64,000 bases of DNA from Otis tarda (lineage: Eukaryota > Chordata > Aves > Otidiformes > Otididae), in the NCBI GenBank assembly GCA_026413225.1, contig CM048552.1, forward strand, positions 61,581,001 through 61,645,000. Reading direction: 5' to 3'. The stretch's first letter is position 1; each line of letters begins with the position of its first letter. A model generated the notes under the pieces. It ran no database searches. It worked only from the letters and a program-made list of their open reading frames with translations, and had not been told where the DNA came from. The position numbers and the translations under genes were made by a program. Below, piece after piece: positions 61,601 through 64,000 of this stretch.

Positions 61601-64000
61601 CAATTTCTGCGAGGAAATGAGTCAAAATGAATCTGAGCAAGATACAGGACATGGTGCAATAATGTCTGGTTTATTCTGAATAAAAAGAAAGAACAAGTGT
61701 CCTATCACTGATATTTTATCCTGAGCCAGTATGGTGTCTAATGTGAAAATTTACAATGTGAAATAATAAATTAGGAATGTCTGTTCTATTAGAAAACAAA
61801 TATAGTACTCAATAATTACTACCAGCTTCAACACTAAAATGTTAACAATATGTTTGAATTTTTAAAGACTACATTTCTTAGGAATTTTACAGCATATCAC
61901 TTTGAAAGACCCTGTAGATACTTGCCAGATGTGATACAGTGGTAGAGGAACACTGCAGCAGACAGCTTATTTATCCTTAGATCACCCCTCTCTCTTTCTC
62001 TCAAGCCAGAGAAATTATTTCTGAGTTTCCTAATGATCTTGCAAGATAAACATTGAAAATTAGTAGAGCTAGAAATTACTATATTAAAAGGAGTATTATA
62101 TTCTTTAATTCTAGTGCTAAGTACATAAACCTTTCCTAAGTCCTACTTATCAGTACAATGACGTCATCTTGGAGTAGGGGAAAAGATAATCTTCCCTGTT
62201 GCTGCGTTATTGAAGAACAGCAAGGAGTTCTGATAAATATACTGCTCATCATGCATGTAAGTTTAATTACAAACAATACTAAACAGTCTTTTACACAGGA
62301 TGGAACATGTGGATTTTAAAAGCCATGTGTTGTTTTCTATATTTCTAGTATCTTTTCTCCTACAATACAGCAACAATTTCCAAGCATTTTTTTAATGCTT
62401 CCTCTCTGTTTTTTGCCTTCACTCCACCAGCTGTCACTCCAGTGACATTTCCCAAGCACGAAGCTGACAAAGAGCAGAGTAGGGCTTAAGTGCTTAAGCT
62501 ATGGAGATCAGTAGCAATATTTTAAAATATCAACATAACTCAGTATTTTGGGTACAATTTCTGATATCATTACTTGAATGGACAAGACTGTTTACTACAC
62601 AACCCCTTGCACTGAACACAGTTCGGTTATCTTAGAAACTTAAAAGGTTACTAAGGTACAGCACACAGCTATTTTGTCTGTAAATTCCTTGGTTTTCTAC
62701 CATGCTGTTTCATTTAAACTAGAAATGAAAAAGTCTAGCGTGATTAATACTAAGAAATTTCTGTATAAAAAATTAAGGAAGCTATAAATAATGCAGAAAA
62801 GAGGCCAAAGGACAGAGTACAGGATGGATATCTGAGAATTCCAAAACTGTATTTACATGTCAAAATTATCTGAAATTCTTGTCTAAAAAAGGTCAAGAGG
62901 ACTTGTCACATAGGGTTGCCTTCCTCCAACAGTTAAGCTTTCTTCTCACTTCCTCGTTCTTGTCTGTTATTTGAGCCACTGTAATCCAAGATCCAAATCT
63001 TGACAGGAAAAACTACTGCAACATACAGAGCTAGCATAAGCATTTTCTTGAACCTGTAAAAATACAGGTCCCAGTACTGAAATTGGATTAACTCAGCCAC
63101 TCCAACAGCAGAAAGAGAAGTTGACACGATTTTCAATAGCCTCCAGAAAATCTTACCTATTGACCATAATTTTAGGAAGCATTCAAGGGAAGATTTCTAG
63201 TTGGTCAGCTGGCTTGATTACGGCATTTACCATTCCCATGTGTATCTATAAACCAAACAGGGAGCAAATCTTAACTTCTCTTTGTTCAGAAATAGTTCCA
63301 TAGCATTTCTGTTCTTCCCACATGATGCGGTAAGGAGGGAAAGTTATCACAAGCCTCTCTGATGTCACTGCTTGTGAGGTGATAATATCATGATGCACAG
63401 AAGCAATTTCTGAGAAGCAAAGACACAGCCAGCCTGTTCCGTCCTATGATGTGGACAAACCCTTGTGCTGCAGCAGGTTTGTGCTGCTCTGACTTGTAAA
63501 TGCTGCCACCCCACTAACCAAGGGTGAAGGAGCCCTCTAGTGCAAAAAAAAAAATGACTGAACCTACCACCCAAATCTTGCACACAAGTGACACAGCAAA
63601 GCAATGACTGCAATGCCACTGTCAGACTCCAGGCATTTGAGCAACACAGGCTGGACAGAAGTTTCAACAACTATAAAACCTCTTGGATCTCAACACAACA
63701 GAAAAAAAAAGATGTATATACAAAAGGTGTATACACTTACAGCTAGTCTTCATGGGTATTATGAATAATGTGATTTCAGGGCTGACGTGTGACTGAATGT
63801 AAAACCAGTCTTAACTGAAAAAGGAATCAAAAAACTTGAGAATTATGAAGAAATAAACTACTGTCCCTGTTGGCTAAATACTTTGGTTACATTTTTTTAG
63901 TAGACCTTGACCTTAAGAACAATTGATAAAAGAATTTAAAGGACAAAAAGCATTTTTGTAGACTCTGTGTACCAGGGTAAATTTTATCTATTATGTGCTG

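Larger units (their letters stand above)
56064..64000 (+). other. IGF1: IGF1 intron 2, last part in window
   Basis: Intron sequence holding copy B of the direct repeat and a MIR-like fragment. I looked for the next IGF1 exon (B-domain end, C, A and D domains, starting with the split Ser and KPTGYG) and did not find it, so the intron exceeds 24.5 kb. Remaining open frames are short and unrecognised. Confidence 0.7.

Noticed and set aside
1..64000. CRISPR arrays, bacterial operons, tRNA or rRNA genes
   Set aside because: None of the regular repeat-spacer patterns, ribosome binding sites or cloverleaf sequences was seen. The window is vertebrate nuclear DNA.

Overview
The window looks like AT-rich bird nuclear DNA. 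Two kinds of evidence support this. First, two exons encode the start of a prepro-IGF-I with an avian-type signal peptide and the mature N-terminus GPETLC. Second, the repeats are CR1 LINEs with the (ATTCTATG)n 3' end and avian-type endogenous-retrovirus solo LTRs. The species is not resolvable by eye. There are no bacterial genes, operons, CRISPR arrays or convincing tRNA/rRNA genes. No previously undescribed biological system was found. What follows is one vertebrate gene, its regulatory leader and its repeat landscape.

Layout. Positions 1 to about 34,480 are upstream flank of IGF1 with no recognisable protein-coding gene. This flank holds a roughly 1.14 kb solo LTR (7638-8780), a pyrimidine-rich tract (about 10,230-10,620), an old decayed CR1 (12,441-13,455), two perfect hairpins near 14.6-14.8 kb and scattered simple repeats. 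The IGF1 promoter region and 5' leader lie at about 34,480-34,930, and the first coding exon at 34,931-34,993. Intron 1 (34,994-39,309, 4.3 kb) separates it from the second coding exon (39,310-39,466, 157 nt). The rest of the window (39,467-64,000) is the first 24.5 kb of the following intron; the exons for the rest of mature IGF-I and the E-domain lie beyond it. That intron contains an antisense solo LTR (44,529-45,141), three younger CR1 fragments (49.4, 53.1 and 54.9-56.1 kb), a roughly 210-bp direct duplication on both sides of the largest CR1, and MIR-like fragments.

How it works together. Transcripts start upstream of 34,931, and the leader contains five upstream AUGs. Three of these are immediate start-stop pairs (AUG-UAG or AUG-UGA). 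Exon 1 encodes residues 1-21 of a 48-residue signal peptide. Exon 2 supplies residues 22-48, with an in-frame internal Met at residue 24, then the first 25 residues of the mature hormone and one base of the next codon. The most interesting signal is the dense upstream-ORF cluster in the leader.
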